From Actinoplanes utahensis (GTDB lineage: Bacteria; Actinomycetota; Actinomycetes; Mycobacteriales; Micromonosporaceae): DNA of 44,957 nucleotides. The stretch covers positions 1 to 44,957 of the forward strand of contig NZ_BOMZ01000054.1 in the NCBI RefSeq assembly GCF_016862455.1, written 5' to 3'. Below, one piece after another: positions 15,207 through 23,812 of this stretch (positions are counted from its first letter, which is position 1; every line of letters starts with the position of its first letter). The position numbers were made by a program, and so were the translations under genes. The notes beneath the pieces are model-generated. The model did no database searches and was not told the origin of the DNA. It was given only the letters and a program-made list of their open reading frames with translations.

Positions 15207-17153
15207 TCATCGGTACGCGGCCACCCGCGCCGAACGCTCCATCCACGCGATCAGATCGTCCGGCCGGACCGGTCGGCTGATGTGGTAACCCTGCGCGTAC
15301 GTGCAGCCCATCTCCCCGAGCACGGTCAGCGCCGCCTCGTCCTCGACCCCCTCGGCCACCACCTCCAGGTCGAGGGCGCGGGCCAGCTCGATCACCGCCC
15401 GGACGATCGCCGTGCCCCCGTGCGAATCGGTCACCGTCCGGACGAAGCTGCGGTCGATCTTCAACTCGTGCAGCGGCATGCTCTGCAGGTACGACATCGA
15501 CGAGTACCCGGTGCCGAAGTCGTCCACCGACAGCCGTACGCCCATCTCCCGCAGCCGGGTCAGGACCGCCGAGGCACGGACCGGGTCGTTGATGATCGAC
15601 GTCTCGGTGATCTCCAGGGTGAGGACCCCGGCCGGCACGTCACAGGCGGCGAGAGCGGCCGCGACCCGGTCCGGGAAGCCGGGGTCGAGCAGGCAGACCG
15701 TGGGGACGTTCACCGCGACCGGCAGGATCGTGCCCGCGTCCCGCCAGCGCCGGTGCTGTTCCAGCGCCATCGTCAGCACCCGGTCGGTGAGCGGCACGAT
15801 GATCTCACTCTCCTCGGCCTGCGGGATGAAATCGCCCGGCTGGAGCAGGCCGCGGACCGGGTGCTGCCAGCGGATCAGCGCCTCCGTCCCGGCCACCCGG
15901 CCGGTGCCGGCCGCCACCTTGGGCTGGTAGTGCAGCACCAGCTCGTCCTCGTCGAGGGCCCGGCGCAGCTCGCCGATCAAGCCGAGCGACTGGGAGCTGT
16001 GCCGGTCCGCCCGCGGGTCGTACACGGCGACGCCGATACGGTTGCGTTTGGCCTCGTACATCGCGATGTCGGCGTGCTGGAGCAGTTCGGCCCCGCTGGC
16101 GCTGTGCAGCGGGTGGAGGGCCGCGCCGATGCTGCCGCTGATGTCGACGGTGACGCCGTCCAGCTCGACCGGCACCTCCAGGGCGTCCAACAGGCGACGG
16201 GCGATCTCCGAGCAGTGCCCGGCCGAATCGACTTTCGGCATCAGCACGGCGAACTCGTCACCGCCCAGCCGGGCCACCGTGTCGCTGGCGCGGACCGCAC
16301 GGACCAGCCGGGCCGAGACCTCCTTGAGCAGCAGGTCGCCGGCGTGGTGCCCGAGAGTGTCGTTGACCTCCTTGAACTTGTTGAGGTCGAGCAGCAGCAG
16401 GCCGACCGACTCGTTCTCCGGGCCGGCGATCCCGAGGGCGTGGTCGATCTCGTCGGCGAGCAGCGCCCGGTTGGCCAGTCCGGTCAGCTCGTCGTGCAGC
16501 GCCCGGTACCGGCTCTCCACCGCCTGGCCCTCGATCCGGCGCTGGTGGGTGAGCAGGATCGACGCGCAGAGCACCAGCAGCAGGAAGTCGGCGCCGCAGA
16601 TCACCCCGGCGGCCAGGCTGAGCTTGCGGTTGAACTCGGCGTCCGCGGCCAGGTACGCCTCCATCGCCAGCCGGTGCCGGGTGACGTTGGCGTTGGCCGT
16701 CTTGCGCAGCAGCGACGAGCCGAGGGCGGCCTGGTCGGCCAGGTCGTGGGTGCGTTCCTGGTCCGTGCGGGAACGCCGCAGCTCGAACAGGGTCTGGGTG
16801 TACGCGGTGTAGGCGTCCCCGGCGAGGTCGGCGTTGCGTACGTCGTCCGGGTCGCCGTTGTGCCGCTGCCACTCCAGGTCCGGCGCGGCCGAGTTCATGG
16901 CGCTGTCCAGGAGGTCCTTGCCGAACTTCTCGGCCACCATGAAGTCGTTGAGCGCCTCGGCCTCGACGCTGATGTGCAGGTCGAACTGGGACCAGTAGTT
17001 GCTGATCTCGCTGGCGTGCCGGATGTGGCTGCTGCTGCGGGCGTTCGTGGTGATGCTGACCGCGGCCAGCACGGCCAGGGCGAAGACACCGAGCGCCAGT
17101 CCGATCACCGCGGTACGCGCCACCGCCTTGCTACGGACCACCTTCGCGAGCAC
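15207..17153 (-). CDS. GGDEF-EAL cyclic-di-GMP signalling membrane protein
   Basis: GTG 17153 sits 7 nt after a near-perfect GGGGAGGAG site, giving 648 residues. A first helix (about 10-32) and a second at about 175-197 enclose a helical extracytoplasmic sensor domain of about 145 residues. The diguanylate cyclase domain has an intact GGDEF at 297-301 and an RxxD inhibitory site (RASD) five residues before it. The phosphodiesterase domain has EAL at 424-426, the loop VDDFGTGYSS, KIDRSF and AEGVED, so both activities look catalytically possible. It is divergent, 85 bp away, from a sugar-binding-protein-like lipoprotein, which could be its extracellular ligand-sensing partner. Cyclic-di-GMP controls development in actinomycetes. 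Confidence 0.92.
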   Translation of the reverse strand: MLAKVVRSKAVARTAVIGLALGVFALAVLAAVSITTNARSSSHIRHASEISNYWSQFDLHISVEAEALNDFMVAEKFGKDLLDSAMNSAAPDLEWQRHNGDPDDVRNADLAGDAYTAYTQTLFELRRSRTDQERTHDLADQAALGSSLLRKTANANVTRHRLAMEAYLAADAEFNRKLSLAAGVICGADFLLLVLCASILLTHQRRIEGQAVESRYRALHDELTGLANRALLADEIDHALGIAGPENESVGLLLLDLNKFKEVNDTLGHHAGDLLLKEVSARLVRAVRASDTVARLGGDEFAVLMPKVDSAGHCSEIARRLLDALEVPVELDGVTVDISGSIGAALHPLHSASGAELLQHADIAMYEAKRNRIGVAVYDPRADRHSSQSLGLIGELRRALDEDELVLHYQPKVAAGTGRVAGTEALIRWQHPVRGLLQPGDFIPQAEESEIIVPLTDRVLTMALEQHRRWRDAGTILPVAVNVPTVCLLDPGFPDRVAAALAACDVPAGVLTLEITETSIINDPVRASAVLTRLREMGVRLSVDDFGTGYSSMSYLQSMPLHELKIDRSFVRTVTDSHGGTAIVRAVIELARALDLEVVAEGVEDEAALTVLGEMGCTYAQGYHISRPVRPDDLIAWMERSARVAAYR

Positions 17154-17238
17154 CCGATCTCCTCCCCGTACGTCCTGGCGGTTCTGATCGGCCGAACAGC
17201 CGCCGGGTTGACGAAGATCCCGGCACCATGGAAAGACC

Positions 17239-18276
17239 ATGAAATATCGGATCTTTCTGCTGTCGCTGGTTCTGCTGCTGCCGGTGTCCTGCACCGACCG
17301 GCAGGACGACGCCGGCGGGCCGCTCAAGGTCGGTTTCGTGGTCGCCAACAAGCAGCTGAACTTCTCCCAGGAGATGTCGCTCGGGTTCATCGCGGGGGTC
17401 GACGCGGTGGACGGGGTGGCCGCCCAGGTCGACGGGCCGAACATCGTCGACGGGCCGCGGCAGCTGGCCCTCTTCGAGGAGATGGTGAAGATCGCCGGCG
17501 ACGGCGTCTCGGTGTTCACGCTCTCCCCGGACCTGTTCACCGGCCCGGTCGCCGCCGCCGTCGGCGCGGGGGTGCCGATCATCGCGGTGGACAGCCCGCT
17601 CCTGCCGTCCGCCGGGGTCGGCCTGTTCATCGGCAACGACAACTACGAGCTGGGCCGGATGCTGGCCCGGAAGATCATCGAGAAGCTGCCGCCGAAGGCC
17701 ACCGGCAAGATCGTCCTGGGCACCTCCGCGCCCGGCGTCCCGGTGATGGATCAGCGGGTCCGCGGCATCCGTGACGAGATCCGGGAGAGACTGCCCGATG
17801 TCACGGTGTTCGGCCCGTTCGACACCAAACCGGAGGTCGAGGCGAACCTGGACGCCTGGGGCACCCTGGTCAAGGCGAACTCGTCGGCGCTGGCGTTCAT
17901 CGGCACCGGGGACGCCGACGGATGGAACCTCGCCCGGATCCGCCGGGAACGCGCCGGCCAGTGGCTCGCCGGCGCCTTCGACATCGACGAGAAGTCTCTC
18001 GCGGCGGTACGGGCCGGGGACCTGGTCCTGGTGTCGCCGGAGAGCTACCTGAAAGGCGCGGTCGCCGGCCGGCTGCAGGCCGAGCACGCCCGCAGCGGCA
18101 AGGTGCTCCCGCAGGGCTGGCTGTACGTTCCCGGCCTGGCGGTGGACGCCGGCAACGTCGACGAGGTGGTGGCCCGGCAGGCGACCGTCGCGACCCGGGC
18201 GGCCGCCTTCGCCGGCGTGGTGGACCGGATCCTGGCGGACCCGGCGCACCTGCGCCCGCTCGCCGACGTGCGTTGA
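17239..18276 (+). CDS. Orphan periplasmic-binding-protein-like lipoprotein (RbsB/peripla_BP_4 type)
   Basis: ATG 17239 follows GGAAAG. The signal peptide ends in the lipobox LPVSC with the lipidated Cys18. The 345-residue protein has the type-I sugar-binding fold: LKVGFVVANKQLNFSQEMSLGF at the start, VPIIAVDSPL, GVGLFIGNDNYELGRMLA and GKIVLGTSAPGVPVMDQRVRG. The likely ligand is a small sugar or autoinducer-2-like molecule. No ABC permease or ATPase is adjacent. Instead it is divergent from the GGDEF-EAL protein, so a sensory rather than transport role is plausible. It could also work with a distant transporter. Confidence 0.85.
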   Translation: MKYRIFLLSLVLLLPVSCTDRQDDAGGPLKVGFVVANKQLNFSQEMSLGFIAGVDAVDGVAAQVDGPNIVDGPRQLALFEEMVKIAGDGVSVFTLSPDLFTGPVAAAVGAGVPIIAVDSPLLPSAGVGLFIGNDNYELGRMLARKIIEKLPPKATGKIVLGTSAPGVPVMDQRVRGIRDEIRERLPDVTVFGPFDTKPEVEANLDAWGTLVKANSSALAFIGTGDADGWNLARIRRERAGQWLAGAFDIDEKSLAAVRAGDLVLVSPESYLKGAVAGRLQAEHARSGKVLPQGWLYVPGLAVDAGNVDEVVARQATVATRAAAFAGVVDRILADPAHLRPLADVR

Positions 18277-18538
18277 CCTTCGCGCCGCCCGTTCAGCGGT
18301 CGGCGGCGGGCGCCGCGGACACCGTTCCGCCGGCGGGGATCTCGGCATCCGAGCCGCTGGAGGCCCCGGCCGGTCGGGTGAAGGCGTAGATCGTGATGCG
18401 TTCTCTCCTCGAGCCGGTGGGGTTCCGCAAAGCAGATTAGGGGGGCAGTCTTGGGCGGAACTGTGTCGGCACTCGGCGGGCTCTGTGCAAACAATGACGG
18501 AGAGGAATGTCCGTGACACTCGAAGTGATCGGGGGATC
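18277..18538. other. Intergenic region, no supported gene
   Basis: About 260 bp with a local drop in GC around 18425-18440 (CAAAGCAGATTAGG). A minus-strand frame of roughly 45 codons (TTG near 18431 to a stop at 18297) exists but has no ATG or GTG start behind a ribosome-binding site. The promoter of the SGNH hydrolase must lie here; no clear -35/-10 pair stands out. Confidence 0.5.
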
Positions 18539-19396
18539 ATGATTCGCCGCTGGCATGTCGCCGTCCTGGCCGCGCTCGCCGTCTTCGCGCTGGCCTGCGA
18601 CGGCGCGGGTAACGCCAAACCCTCGCCCACCAAGACCTCCGGCAAACCGGCAACCGGCTATCCGGCCTCGATGGTCGCGCTCGGCGACTCGATCACCGCC
18701 GGGCTGGGCAGTTGTCTCGCCTACGTCGCCTGCGCCCGCAACTCCTGGTCGACCGGGAACAACTCCGCGATCGAGAGCCACTACGAGCGGATCCTGGGCA
18801 AGAACAAGAAGATCAAGGGGAAGGGTGAGAACCTCGCCGATCCCGGCGCCGAGGCCGACGCGCTCGCCACACAGGCGCGGCGGGCCGTCGACCGCAAGCC
18901 GGAGTACGTGACGATCCTGATCGGCGCGAACGACGCCTGTGCCCGGGACGTCAGCGGGATGACGCCGGTGGCGACCTTCCGCGAGGAGATCGACGAGGGC
19001 CTGGCCCGGCTGAAGAAGGGCCTGCCGAAGGCGCGGGTGCTGATGGTCAGCATCCCCGATCTGTACCGGCTCTGGCAGGTGGGCCGGAAGTCCTCGAAGG
19101 CCGTCGAGATGTGGGGCCGGACCGGCATCTGCCCGTCCATGCTGGCCGCGCCGACCTCCACGGCGCCCGCCGACCAGCAGCGGCGGGAGAAGGTGCGGGA
19201 CCGGGTCGACGCGTACAACAGCCAACTGCAGAAGGCCTGCAAGGCGTACGGGACGAAGTGCCGGTGGGACGGCGGGGCCGCGCACCGGGTCGACTTCGAC
19301 CTGGGCATGGTGAGCCAGTTCGACTACTTCCACCCGAACGCCGAGGGTCAGAAGGAACTGGCCGAAGTGGTCTATCCGGGCCGCTTCACCTGGTGA
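18539..19396 (+). CDS. SGNH/GDSL-type esterase lipoprotein
   Basis: ATG 18539 follows GGGGGATC and gives 285 residues; a frame from 18485 is longer but lacks a signal peptide at its N-terminus. The signal ends in the lipobox LAVFALAC with Cys20. The SGNH signatures are present: VALGDSITAG with nucleophile Ser51, a block-II Gly near GENLADPGAEAD, IGANDAC with Asn131, and DYFHPNAEGQ with catalytic Asp262 and His265. These enzymes hydrolyse acyl or acetyl esters. Being lipid-anchored outside the membrane, it may act on acylated polysaccharides or lipids. Its stop codon lies inside an 18-bp palindrome. Confidence 0.88.
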   Translation: MIRRWHVAVLAALAVFALACDGAGNAKPSPTKTSGKPATGYPASMVALGDSITAGLGSCLAYVACARNSWSTGNNSAIESHYERILGKNKKIKGKGENLADPGAEADALATQARRAVDRKPEYVTILIGANDACARDVSGMTPVATFREEIDEGLARLKKGLPKARVLMVSIPDLYRLWQVGRKSSKAVEMWGRTGICPSMLAAPTSTAPADQQRREKVRDRVDAYNSQLQKACKAYGTKCRWDGGAAHRVDFDLGMVSQFDYFHPNAEGQKELAEVVYPGRFTW

Positions 19397-19408
19397 CCGC
19401 GGTCACCA
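19391..19408. repeat. Perfect 18-bp palindrome spanning the SGNH stop codon
   Basis: TGGTGACCGCGGTCACCA at 19391-19408 is fully self-complementary and contains the TGA (19394-19396) of the esterase gene. It has no loop, so it is more likely a protein-binding site or cruciform than a terminator. Confidence 0.6.
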
Positions 19409-19515
19409 TGAGCGAATCTGGCACCCTTTTACACGGGATCGGGTGATTTCGCCGGGGCGGTGCGGGAGATATACAGGCGGCAGAAGCGGCACCTTCCCCC
19501 AGTGAGAGGAGCCCG

Positions 19516-20223
19516 ATGGCGACCTGGATCCTCGTGCCGTGCCTGGGCCGGCTGCGCCAGGAGCTGAACAGCATCGCGCCCGGCCGGGACAAGTCGAGTG
19601 ACGGAACCATCGGCGACACGGCGCACCGGGGCCGGGTCTCCGACCACAACGACGACGAGGTCGGCAAGGTGCCGATTCGGGACGCGGACTCGAAACACGA
19701 GGTGCACGCGATCGATCTCGACGTCGACCTGCGCGAACCGAATTTGACCATGGAGATGGTGGTGCAGCACGTCGTGGGCCGCTGCCGCGGCGGCGCCGAG
19801 AGACGGTTGCGGTACGTGATCTACAACCGGCGGATCTGGGAGGCGTCCCAGGGGTGGCGGCAGCGCGCCTACAGCGGCGACAACGCACACACCCAGCACG
19901 CTCACTTCTCCGCCTCGTACGACACGAAGCTCGAAGCCTCGACCGCTTCCTGGCATCTGGAGGACATTCCCGTGGCACTCACCGACGCCGACAAGAAGTG
20001 GCTGGCGGCCCAGATCGACCGGGCGGCGACAAGCGCGGCCGAGCGGGTGTGGAAGACGAAGTGGAACATCAACTTCGCGCCCGGCGCCAAGCCGTACGTC
20101 GCCGAGGCCGGTTCGATCGTGGCCCACGTTCCCGGCGAGCACACCCGCACCGAGGAGATGGTGGCCGAGATCAACACGAAGGTCGACAAGCTGCTCGGCC
20201 AGGCGCCGTCCACACAGGCGTGA
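19516..20223 (+). CDS. M15-like zinc peptidase (endolysin/carboxypeptidase type)
   Basis: ATG 19516 follows GAGAGGAG. The first 140 residues show the zinc-site pattern of D-Ala-D-Ala carboxypeptidase/endolysin-like M15 proteins: SDHNDDE (His44), VHAIDLDVD (Asp67/Asp69) and NAHTQHAHFS (His128/His130). No signal peptide is visible, which is unusual for a wall enzyme and typical of phage endolysins. The C-terminal 90 residues are helical (LTDADKKWLAAQIDRAATSAAERVW) and resemble tails of phage or defective-prophage lysins. No other phage gene is near. It may be a domesticated lysin released by lysis or a dedicated export system. Confidence 0.68.
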   Translation: MATWILVPCLGRLRQELNSIAPGRDKSSDGTIGDTAHRGRVSDHNDDEVGKVPIRDADSKHEVHAIDLDVDLREPNLTMEMVVQHVVGRCRGGAERRLRYVIYNRRIWEASQGWRQRAYSGDNAHTQHAHFSASYDTKLEASTASWHLEDIPVALTDADKKWLAAQIDRAATSAAERVWKTKWNINFAPGAKPYVAEAGSIVAHVPGEHTRTEEMVAEINTKVDKLLGQAPSTQA

Positions 20224-20228
20224 GTGGT

Positions 20229-20253
20229 GAGGGGGCCGGCCAGCGGCCCCCTC
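20229..20253. terminator. Bidirectional hairpin between lysin-like gene and urt operon end
   Basis: GAGGGGGCCG (20229-20238) pairs perfectly with CGGCCCCCTC (20244-20253) around GCCAG. It lies between converging stops at 20223 and 20256. Confidence 0.8.
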
Positions 20254-20255
20254 GC

Positions 20256-20831
20256 TCAGGCGCCCCGCTCCGGAACGACGCGGCCGCGGATGCCGTCGAG
20301 CACCGCCTCCGCCGCCCACGCGGCGGCGTCGGCGATGTCACGCCGGTCCATCCCGAACTCGCGGCGGAACGTCACCCAGGTCCCGGCGGAGTCGAGGTGC
20401 GACAACGCCGCGATGACCGCCTGGCGCCGGGCCGCGTCGAGGGCGGGCACCTCGGCGTCCAGCAGCTGCTCGAGTCGCGCCCGGCCGGGCGACGGCGCGG
20501 CGCCGCTCACGCCGCGCATCGCCGTCTCGGCGACGACGTGCGCGAGCTCCGGCCGCTCGTCGTACCGCTGCATCGCGTCGCGGATCGCGAGGGGCAGATC
20601 GAAGATCGAGTGCGACTCCTCGCGCGCGAACAGCGTCGCCTCGATCCAGGCGGCGGTCGCCAGCAGCAGGTCGACGCGCGTGGGGTAGTTGCGGAACACC
20701 GTGCGCTCGGCGATGCCGGCCCGGCGGGCGATGACTCGGTACGAGACGTCGTCGCTGCCGAGCTCCTCGATCAGTTCCGCGTACGCGGCGAGGATCGCCG
20801 TTTGCGTGCCGCTCAGCGCCGGGCCGGTCAC
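20256..20831 (-). CDS. TetR-family regulator, last gene of the urt operon
   Basis: GTG 20831 overlaps the stop of the preceding TetR gene (GTGA). The 191-residue protein has a TetR helix-turn-helix at about 20-60 (VSYRVIARRAGIAERTVFRNYPTR). The rest is a helical ligand domain. It resembles its upstream neighbour across the DNA-binding region and beyond (AERTVFRNYPTRVDLLLA versus SERTIYRQYPTRAHLLAA), so the two are tandem paralogues. Their overlap suggests equal production and perhaps heterodimer formation. It probably responds to a nitrogen compound handled by the urt/NCS1 transporters, by context only. The longer frame up to 21575 is not used. Confidence 0.85.
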   Translation of the reverse strand: MTGPALSGTQTAILAAYAELIEELGSDDVSYRVIARRAGIAERTVFRNYPTRVDLLLATAAWIEATLFAREESHSIFDLPLAIRDAMQRYDERPELAHVVAETAMRGVSGAAPSPGRARLEQLLDAEVPALDAARRQAVIAALSHLDSAGTWVTFRREFGMDRRDIADAAAWAAEAVLDGIRGRVVPERGA

Positions 20832-21394
20832 CGCGGGGCCCACGTCGCCTCGGGCAGCCTCGCGAGCACGGCGGCCACCGCGTGGTCGAACGCGTCGCAG
20901 ATCTCCCCGGCGTCCATGTCGAAGCCGGTCCGCAGCCGGGCCCAGAACATCGCTGACGAGAAGTAGCGCAGGGATGCCGCGACCCGCCGCCGATCCCGCC
21001 GGTTGAGCGTCGGCGCCGCCACGTCGAGCATCGCCTCGATCGCACGCGTGACGTAGGCCGGCTCGGTGTCGAGCGTCGGCGTGATCGCGGACGCCCGCGC
21101 GCCGACGTACGCGTACGCGGGCAAGGTGTCGAAGGCGCGGAAGCGCTCGTGCACCGCGGCGCAGAAATCGGGCACGGTCACGAACGGCGGCAGCGGGAAG
21201 CATGTCTGCTCGATCCAGTTCGAGAGGGCGGCGAGCAGGTGGGCGCGGGTGGGGTACTGGCGGTAGATCGTCCGCTCCGAGATGCCGACCTCGTCGGCGA
21301 GGGCACGATAGGAGATGTCGTCGAACGTGCACTCGCGCAGCAGCACCGCGGCGCTCGCGAGAATCGCGGTCGCGGTGTCGACCGGCTCCTCCAT
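20828..21394 (-). CDS. TetR-family regulator in the urt/NCS1 operon
   Basis: ATG 21394 overlaps the permease stop (ATGA), giving 188 residues (MEEPVDTATAILASAAVLL). The helix-turn-helix is at about 22-60 (ISYRALADEVGISERTIYRQYPTR). The C-terminal part is helical with motifs shared by the next gene (RRDRRRVAASLRYFSSAMFW versus AARRQAVIAALSHLDSAGTW). Placing two TetR genes at the end of a transporter operon is unusual, since regulators are more often divergent or first. The operator could lie upstream of urtA, where a perfect 10-bp inverted repeat is seen at 28171-28195. Confidence 0.85.
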   Translation of the reverse strand: MEEPVDTATAILASAAVLLRECTFDDISYRALADEVGISERTIYRQYPTRAHLLAALSNWIEQTCFPLPPFVTVPDFCAAVHERFRAFDTLPAYAYVGARASAITPTLDTEPAYVTRAIEAMLDVAAPTLNRRDRRRVAASLRYFSSAMFWARLRTGFDMDAGEICDAFDHAVAAVLARLPEATWAPR

Positions 21395-23121
21395 CACGTC
21401 TCCCTCTTTCGGGCGGCCACCCGGTGCGGGGGCCCGGCGCCGTCCGGCGGGAGCACGTAGCGATCGGAATCGTCGAGCGTGAGCGCCAGCGACGAGACGT
21501 ACTGGAGCTCGCCGTGCGGTCCCCTCTCGGCCGACGCCAGCATATCCGGCCGCTCGAAGGTGTAGCCGGTGACATGACAGCGGAGCCGCTCGCCCGAGGG
21601 GTTGCCGTCGGCGTCGAACCGGGGGGAGTCGATGCCGTCGGATCGGCGGCGCAGGTAGTAACGCCCCCGCGTGGCCAGCGCCATGGCCGGCGTGGTCACG
21701 AACGCGACGCCGATCGCGATGAGCACCGAGAACGGCTCGACCGCGGCGCCGAACAGCCCGGCGAACGCGAGCAGGGACAGCGCCGAGGCGAGCCCCACCG
21801 ACACGAGCCCGACCGGGTTCCAGTCGTGCAGCATGCCGCGCCGGAACTCGGGGAAACGCGGCGAGACGCGCAGCACCCACTTGTTGATCGCGATGTCGGT
21901 GGCGATCGTCACGAGCCACGCCATGACGACGTTCGCGTAGAGGCTCAACACGAAGGAGATGAGGGTGAAGACGTTCAGCATCATGAGCACGTAGGCGATC
22001 ACGAGGTTGAACAGGACGAAGATCGTGCGACCCGGGTAGTGCTTCGCCAGCCGGGTGAAGACGTTCGACCAGGCGAGCGAGCCCGAGTACGCGTTCGTCA
22101 CGTTGATCTTCACCTGCGCGACCACGATGAGCACCAGGGCGAGAACGATCGCGAGCCAGTCGGGGAGGAGGGTCTGATAGATCACGACGAACTGCTGGAC
22201 CGGTTCGGTCGCCTGGTGCCCGAACGCGGGTTCGACCTTCACGAGGAGGTAGACGGCGAGGAACACGCCGATCACCTGCTTGGTGCCGCTGAAGACGACC
22301 CAGCCCGGGCCGGCGAACGCGAACGACGTCCACCACGAGCGGGCGTTCGACGGCGTGCGCGGCGGCATGGCGCGGATGTAGTCGATCTGCTCCGCCAGTT
22401 GCGGGGTCAGGGCGAAGCACACGGCCGCACTCGAGACCACGGCGCCGAAACTGATCGAGCCGTCGGAGTCGCCGGTGAACGAGGTGAAGGCGCGCACCGC
22501 CTCGGGGTCGGAGACGACGATCCACAGCAGTGGCAACAGGGCGAGGGTGAGCCACAGGGGCGTGGTCCAGAACTGCAGGCGCTCCAGCGCCCGCATGCCG
22601 TAGATGACGATCGGGATCACGACGACGGTCGAGACGAGATAGCCGAGCCAGAGCGGCATCCCCGTCGCGACCTGGAGTCCCTGCGCCATGATGGCGCCCT
22701 CCAGCGCGAAGAAGATGCAGGTGAAGCCGGCGAAGATCACGGTCGTGATGATGGAGCCGTAGTAGCCGAATCCCGAGCCGCGGGCGATGAGGTCGAGGTC
22801 CAGGTTGTAGCGGGCGGCGTAGTAGGCGACCGGCACGCCCACGATGACGATGACGACCGACGCGAACACGATGCCGAGCACGGCGTTGGGGGTGCCGTGG
22901 TCGATGCCGATGCTCGCGCCGATCGAGAAATCGGCGAGGAACGCGATGGACCCGAGGGCGGTCGCGCCGACGGAGGCCGCGCTCCAGCGCCGGAAGGTGC
23001 GCGGCACATAGCGGAAGGCGTAGTCCTCGAGGCTGTCCTCTGCGGCCGCGCGCGCGTTGTCCGTCGACACAGGGCAAATTTCGCGGTGCGGTGTTACGAC
23101 GGCGTTGCGGACGTGAGTCAT
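21394..23121 (-). CDS. NCS1-family nucleobase/allantoin-type permease
   Basis: The 575-residue membrane protein has about twelve hydrophobic helices. Its N-terminal part (LEDYAFRYVPRTFRRWSAASVGATALGSIAFLADF) and the segment with GSGFGYYGSIITTVIF match the cytosine/purine/uracil/thiamine/allantoin permease family, which imports nucleobases or hydantoins with a cation. The polar C-terminal tail is extended. The start is 6 bp after the urtE stop, so it is in the urea-transporter operon. Together with UrtABCDE it could take up ring-form nitrogen compounds (purines, allantoin or related) beside urea; the substrate is not readable from sequence. Confidence 0.85.
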   Translation of the reverse strand: MTHVRNAVVTPHREICPVSTDNARAAAEDSLEDYAFRYVPRTFRRWSAASVGATALGSIAFLADFSIGASIGIDHGTPNAVLGIVFASVVIVIVGVPVAYYAARYNLDLDLIARGSGFGYYGSIITTVIFAGFTCIFFALEGAIMAQGLQVATGMPLWLGYLVSTVVVIPIVIYGMRALERLQFWTTPLWLTLALLPLLWIVVSDPEAVRAFTSFTGDSDGSISFGAVVSSAAVCFALTPQLAEQIDYIRAMPPRTPSNARSWWTSFAFAGPGWVVFSGTKQVIGVFLAVYLLVKVEPAFGHQATEPVQQFVVIYQTLLPDWLAIVLALVLIVVAQVKINVTNAYSGSLAWSNVFTRLAKHYPGRTIFVLFNLVIAYVLMMLNVFTLISFVLSLYANVVMAWLVTIATDIAINKWVLRVSPRFPEFRRGMLHDWNPVGLVSVGLASALSLLAFAGLFGAAVEPFSVLIAIGVAFVTTPAMALATRGRYYLRRRSDGIDSPRFDADGNPSGERLRCHVTGYTFERPDMLASAERGPHGELQYVSSLALTLDDSDRYVLPPDGAGPPHRVAARKRET

Positions 23122-23127
23122 GCCTGC

Positions 23128-23811
23128 TCAGATCGCCATGGCGGCTCGCACGGTGGAGGTGGCTGCCTGGCCGCCCTCGCCGGTCTGTGTGACGCGGCCC
23201 GAGGCGAGCACGACGTAACGCTCGGCGGCGACGAGGGCGAAGCCGATGTGCTGCTCGACGAGCAGCACATCGATGCCCTCGCCGGCCAGCTGCATGATGG
23301 TCTGCTCGATCTCGGCGACGATCGTGGGCTGGATGCCCTCGGTGGGCTCGTCGAGGATGAGCAGCCTCGGCTCGGTGATGAGGGCGCGGGCGATCGCGAG
23401 CTGCTGGCGCTGCCCGCCGGAGAGCAGGCCCGCCTTCCGGGCGGCGAACTGCTCCAGAGCGGGGAAGCGAGCCATCTGCGCCTCGATGAGGGCCTTGCCG
23501 CCCCGGCGCCCGTCGGCGACGAGCTGGAGATTCTCCAGCGTCGTGAGCTGGCCGAACGACTGCTGACCCTGCGGCACGTACGCCATGCCGCGGGCGACGC
23601 GCTGGTTGGGGGCGAGCGACGTGACGTCCTCGCCGTCGAACATCACGCGGCCCTTCGACGGCTTGATGAGGCCGATCGCCAGACGCAGCAGGGTCGTCTT
23701 GCCGGCGCCGTTGTGGCCGAGCACGGCCACCACCTTGCCGGACGGCACCGTCACACCGTGCAGCACCCGCGTGCGCCCGTAGCCGGCCTCGATGTCGGTG
23801 AGTTCGAGCAT
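23128..23811 (-). CDS. urtE: Urea ABC transporter ATP-binding protein UrtE
   Basis: The 227-residue ATPase has Walker A LGHNGAGKTT, Q-loop YVPQGQQSFGQLTTLENL, signature LSGGQRQQLAIARAL and Walker B LLILDEPTEGIQP. LDEPTEGIQPTIV is characteristic of UrtE among branched-chain-type ATPases. It pairs with UrtD to power urea import through UrtBC. Only 1 bp separates its start from the urtD stop. A livF-type amino-acid ATPase is the alternative, but gene order and the UrtA sequence favour urea. Confidence 0.92.
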   Translation of the reverse strand: MLELTDIEAGYGRTRVLHGVTVPSGKVVAVLGHNGAGKTTLLRLAIGLIKPSKGRVMFDGEDVTSLAPNQRVARGMAYVPQGQQSFGQLTTLENLQLVADGRRGGKALIEAQMARFPALEQFAARKAGLLSGGQRQQLAIARALITEPRLLILDEPTEGIQPTIVAEIEQTIMQLAGEGIDVLLVEQHIGFALVAAERYVVLASGRVTQTGEGGQAATSTVRAAMAI

Positions 23812-23812
23812 G

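Noticed and set aside
18297..18433. Minus-strand short frame of about 45 codons beside the binding-protein gene
   Set aside because: It has only a TTG start, and the sequence resembles no known small protein.
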